Positions 6,583-7,280 of a DNA stretch of 7,280 nt are shown here, in pieces. The stretch covers positions 1 to 7,280 of the forward strand of contig UQKO01000076.1 of NCBI GenBank assembly GCA_900541575.1, given 5' to 3'. A program made the translations under genes and the position numbers. This DNA comes from an uncultured Prevotella sp. Lineage in GTDB: Bacteria; Bacteroidota; Bacteroidia; Bacteroidales; Bacteroidaceae. The notes beneath the pieces were generated by a model. The model saw only the letters and a list, made by a program, of their open reading frames with translations, did no database searches and had not been told where the DNA came from. The number at the start of each line of letters is the position of its first letter. The stretch's first letter is position 1.

Positions 6583-6945
6583 AATCAGTCAGCCCAAGAG
6601 GGTTGGCGGGTTTAGGACATCTTGGTAGGAAACGAAGTCTTGCATGAGCATTCATTGCCCATTAAGATTCGTAGACAAAACCAAAAAAGGACGTTTAACA
6701 CGTTGATCTTCGGTTATCAAACTTCGCAACTTTGACTACTACTCAGAAGATCTGCGGCGAGAACGTCTGCGTTGGGTGTATACCCGTTTGCACAGCCCTA
6801 AGTGTACTTCATGCATTTGGGGAGGTGCAAACCACCATTGTATATACTGTACCGACGTGGGCTGACTGAGCTGCATTATCTTGGAGTAGAGGCATTGCGA
6901 AGGCCTGATAACCGGATAAGCAGCAAAGACCCACGTCTTTTTTTG
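6583..6945 (+). ncRNA. Large structured RNA, family not identified
   Basis: A consensus promoter ends just before it and an intrinsic terminator ends it, giving about 360 nt with no plausible ORF. Helices visible by eye: (1) 6585-6596 with 6858-6869, 12 perfect pairs closing the molecule; (2) TTGGT 6622-6626 with 6680-6684 and ACGAAgTCTT 6632-6641 with AAGATTCGT 6664-6672, one bulged G; (3) TTGAT 6703-6707 with ATCAA 6716-6720; (4) a rod of three stacked helices, 6776-6783/6840-6847 (8 bp, one G-U), 6786-6793/6825-6832 (8 bp) and 6796-6804/6814-6822 (9 bp, two G-U), capped by a 9-nt loop; (5) the terminator arm. G-U pairs in the plus-strand reading, the promoter and the T-tract all fix the strand. 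The lack of tmRNA, RNase P and SRP signatures argues against those. A Bacteroidales-specific RNA such as the Bacteroidales-1 motif or a 6S-like RNA is possible but not shown; a long leader for the downstream ORF is the alternative. Confidence 0.75.
6854..6944 (+). terminator. Intrinsic terminator with extended arm
   Basis: GACGTGGG (6854-6861) pairs with CCCACGTC (6930-6937), which is followed by seven T residues (6938-6944). The enclosed sequence forms a further long stem, GCTGC-a-TTATC (6870-6880) with GATAA-GCAGC (6915-6924), plus AGGC/GCCT (6890-6893 with 6903-6906). Four bases (6858-6861) are shared with the long-range closing helix of the RNA. Confidence 0.8.
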
Positions 6946-7032
6946 TACCCGTACGTCAAAACAAACAGAACTTATTGACTGCGGACATTGTGCCCTTTCA
7001 CACATTTCAAATCATTTTTCATTGCAGGTTCT

Positions 7033-7107
7033 GGCTGGGGGAGTATGTATTCACATATCCCTATGGGCTATCACTGAAAGAAGGATTACTCCCCCGCCAA
7101 ACTTTTT
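7033..7107 (+). promoter_or_regulatory. GC-rich hairpin element, possible attenuator or terminator
   Basis: GGC-t-GGGGGAGTA (7033-7045) pairs with TACTCCCCC-GCC (7087-7098): 12 bp with one bulged T. Inside are TATGT/ACATA (7044-7048 with 7053-7057, sharing two bases with the outer stem) and CCC/GGG (7059-7061 with 7065-7067). A T5 run (7103-7107) follows after a few bases, so it could terminate transcription. It stands about 50 nt before an A-rich translation start and could be a leader control element. It does not match a riboswitch class that I recognise. The rest of 6946-7157 shows no gene. Confidence 0.5.
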
Positions 7108-7157
7108 GACAAGCACGATTCTTTCCTTTATTCACATTTATAAAACAATTCAAAAAG

Positions 7158-7211
7158 ATGAAAACAATCAAGTATCTTTTCCGGATCAGCGGATATTTCC
7201 GGTTGGTATGA
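7158..7211 (+). CDS. Possible 17-residue leader peptide or start of a broken gene
   Basis: ATG at 7158 follows the A-rich run AATTCAAAAAG, a typical strong Bacteroidota start context, and encodes MKTIKYLFRISGYFRLV before TGA (7209-7211). The basic, hydrophobic beginning resembles the start of a signal peptide or membrane protein. The stop overlaps tandem ATGs (7208, 7211) of a second frame. CCGGA (7181-7185) and TCCGG (7198-7202) in the ORF could form a hairpin. It may be a leader peptide, or a longer gene interrupted by a frameshift; no run of a single amino acid suggests classical attenuation. A TTGACA (7106-7111) with TATTCA 17 nt later is a weak promoter candidate. Confidence 0.35.
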   Translation: MKTIKYLFRISGYFRLV

Positions 7212-7280
7212 TGGTAAAAAGAGGTTTGCTCATATCATGCATATTGAGTAGCTATTCTAAACATGAAGAACTTTATGTCT
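7208..7280 (+). CDS. Partial ORF running off the window, unidentified
   Basis: Tandem ATGs at 7208 and 7211 open a frame that has no stop before the window end: MMVKRGLLISCILSSYSKHEELYV. The beginning is basic then hydrophobic, with LISC fitting a lipobox, so it could be a lipoprotein signal, though it is short. The ATG overlaps the stop of the 17-residue ORF, which would allow translational coupling. With only 24 codons visible it may be chance. Confidence 0.25.
   Translation, partial: MMVKRGLLISCILSSYSKHEELYV

Noticed and set aside
6583..6945. RNase P RNA, tmRNA or SRP RNA identity for the structured RNA
   Set aside because: The conserved RNase P P4 sequences (GAGGAAAGTCC-like and ACAGAA-like), a tmRNA tRNA-like domain with CCA, and the SRP GGAAG/AGCA loop were looked for and not found.
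6739..7005. 88-codon minus-strand ORF across the structured RNA
   Set aside because: It runs antisense through helices and the terminator, has no recognisable domain or start context, and the plus-strand promoter, G-U pairs and T-tract explain the region better.
7037..7099. A functional tRNA gene
   Set aside because: Acceptor-like stem and CCA are present, but there is no T-arm consensus, no clear 7-nt anticodon loop, and the length is only 63 nt.

Overview
The window looks like a chromosomal segment from a member of the Bacteroidales (Bacteroides/Prevotella/Porphyromonas group). Three things support this: promoters of the Bacteroidota type (TTTG about 20 nt before TAnnTTTG), A-rich translation starts without clear Shine-Dalgarno sequences, and protein sequences typical of that order (a Pit transporter with a C-terminal PhoU-like domain, an OprO/OprP-type porin, and a PhoR-like kinase with a two-helix N-terminal sensor). 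The genus cannot be fixed from the sequence alone.

Layout. Positions 1-117 hold a tandem array with an exact 22-bp period, in which every unit carries a dyad at the same register although the arm sequences change. After a gene-free spacer comes a terminator on the minus strand (262-294), then a two-gene minus-strand operon: pit (1371-3635) followed by a phosphate-selective-type porin (328-1374), overlapping by 4 nt. A divergent control region (about 3636-3902) separates this operon from phoB (3903-4574) and phoR (4714-6456) on the plus strand. Positions 6457-7280 hold no large gene. They contain a strong Bacteroidota promoter, a structured RNA of about 360 nt with its own intrinsic terminator, a second GC-rich hairpin, and the start of a short ORF whose stop overlaps the start of another reading frame that runs off the window.

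How it works together. This is a compact phosphate-starvation module. PhoR would sense the envelope or phosphate state and phosphorylate PhoB. PhoB would bind two facing pairs of 7-bp direct repeats with 4-bp spacers (the classic Pho-box geometry) between the divergent genes, driving the porin/Pit uptake operon to one side and its own operon to the other. The porin brings phosphate through the outer membrane and Pit carries it across the inner membrane. The PhoU-like tail of Pit may tie transport to signalling. No Pst transporter genes and no separate phoU are present in the window.

The most interesting non-protein features are the highly structured RNA at about 6583-6945, the fixed-register dyad array at the left edge, and the symmetric Pho-box pair.
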